This document shows, piece after piece, positions 5,111-5,583 of a stretch of 5,583 nucleotides of DNA. Positions within the stretch are counted from its first letter, which is position 1; every line of letters begins with the position of its first letter. Made by a program: the position numbers and the translations under genes. Origin of the DNA: Bacteroidales bacterium UBA6428 (GTDB lineage Bacteria; Bacteroidota; Bacteroidia; Bacteroidales; UBA932). A model generated the notes under the pieces. The model worked only from the letters and a program-made list of their open reading frames with translations. It ran no database searches and was not told where the DNA came from. Location: NCBI GenBank assembly GCA_002437305.1, contig DJOW01000003.1:1-5583 (forward strand), read 5' to 3'.

Positions 5111-5583
5111 ATGAAACATTTTGAGCTTAACGGCAAAGTCCGCGAGGTCGGCAACAAGGCCGTGGTAAAAGCGATCCGCAGGCAAGGTCTCGTTCCCTGC
5201 AACCTCTACGGACCCGGACTGGAGAACATTCTCTTCACTGTGACTGAAAGAGATCTCATGGGAATCACCCACACTCCGGCGTCATTCATCATCGACATCA
5301 AACTTGACAACGGCAAGGCCTACACCGCCGTGGTTCACGAACTCCAGTACCACCCTGTAAAGGACAACTGCCTTCACGCCGATTTCCTCGCCGTTTCCGA
5401 GGACAAGCCTATCACCATCAAGGTTCCTGTTGTTGTGAGCGGCCACCCTATCGGAGTACAGAGAGGCGGCAAGTTCGTCCTCATAAGCAGAGAGGTCAAG
5501 ATCAGCGCCCTTATGAAGGATCTTCCTGACACGGTCAACCTCGACGTCACAAAACTCGACATCGAGAAGAGGATCGTCGCCGG
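5111..5583 (+). CDS. rplY: 50S ribosomal protein bL25 (L25/TL5/Ctc family), 3' end outside the window
   Basis: This is the ribosomal protein that binds loop E of 5S rRNA in the central protuberance of the large subunit. The 157 complete codons present cover the N-terminal 5S-binding domain (about residues 3-93) and most of the C-terminal TL5-type domain. Family features include RRQGLVPCNLYG (23-34), corresponding to the conserved R-x-x-G-x-[VI]-P...YG region, LQYHPVKDNCLHADFLAV (78-95), and GVQRGG (115-120) in the second domain. It is the two-domain form, longer than E. coli L25, and is expected to continue for roughly 30-50 more residues. The ATG at 5111 follows an A-rich stretch (AAACAAAAAACA) without Shine-Dalgarno, as is common for strongly translated genes of this phylum. 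It has its own promoter and a structured leader. The frame is open to the last base. Confidence 0.95.
   Translation, partial: MKHFELNGKVREVGNKAVVKAIRRQGLVPCNLYGPGLENILFTVTERDLMGITHTPASFIIDIKLDNGKAYTAVVHELQYHPVKDNCLHADFLAVSEDKPITIKVPVVVSGHPIGVQRGGKFVLISREVKISALMKDLPDTVNLDVTKLDIEKRIVA

Overview
The window most likely comes from a member of the Bacteroidales (Bacteroidota) with a moderately GC-rich genome. Evidence for this is: -7 boxes of the TAnnTTTG type (TATATTTG at 3543-3550, TATCTTTG at 5016-5023); A-rich, Shine-Dalgarno-free sequence before start codons; and two lipoprotein peptidases of kinds common in this group, a dipeptidyl-peptidase III with an HECLGH zinc motif and a C11 clostripain-like protease. 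The genus cannot be fixed from the sequence alone. No phage, plasmid or transposon gene is visible.

Layout. Positions 1-376 hold a tandem array of 52-bp units: seven full copies and a truncated eighth, probably continuing beyond the left edge. Next comes xerD on the minus strand (401-1276, GTG start). Between xerD and its upstream neighbour lies a 211-bp intergenic region with three near-identical 30-bp direct repeats separated by two unrelated 34-bp spacers, a CRISPR-like layout without cas genes. A 17-bp direct repeat there overlaps the stop codon of the next gene. The dipeptidyl-peptidase III lipoprotein gene (1488-3494, minus) and the C11 protease lipoprotein gene (3601-4941, plus) are divergent, sharing a 106-bp promoter region. 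After a terminator-like hairpin (4959-4989) comes the promoter, structured leader and start of the gene for ribosomal protein bL25 (5111 to the right edge, incomplete).

How the genes relate. XerD is the housekeeping recombinase that resolves chromosome dimers; its catalytic residues keep the E. coli XerD spacing. The two peptidases are probably exported, lipid-anchored enzymes: an endopeptidase cutting after basic residues and an exopeptidase removing dipeptides would complement each other, but joint action is inference. The bL25 gene is a separate transcription unit.

The most interesting candidate is the bL25 leader (about 5036-5110). It can fold into a helix whose internal loop reproduces four consecutive pairs of 5S rRNA loop E (A-U, U·G, G·A, G·G), which is the site bL25 binds on the ribosome. 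This suggests autoregulation by molecular mimicry. The other two notable items are the CRISPR-like 64-bp-period array and the 52-bp hairpin array, whose stem changes all preserve pairing in plus-strand RNA.
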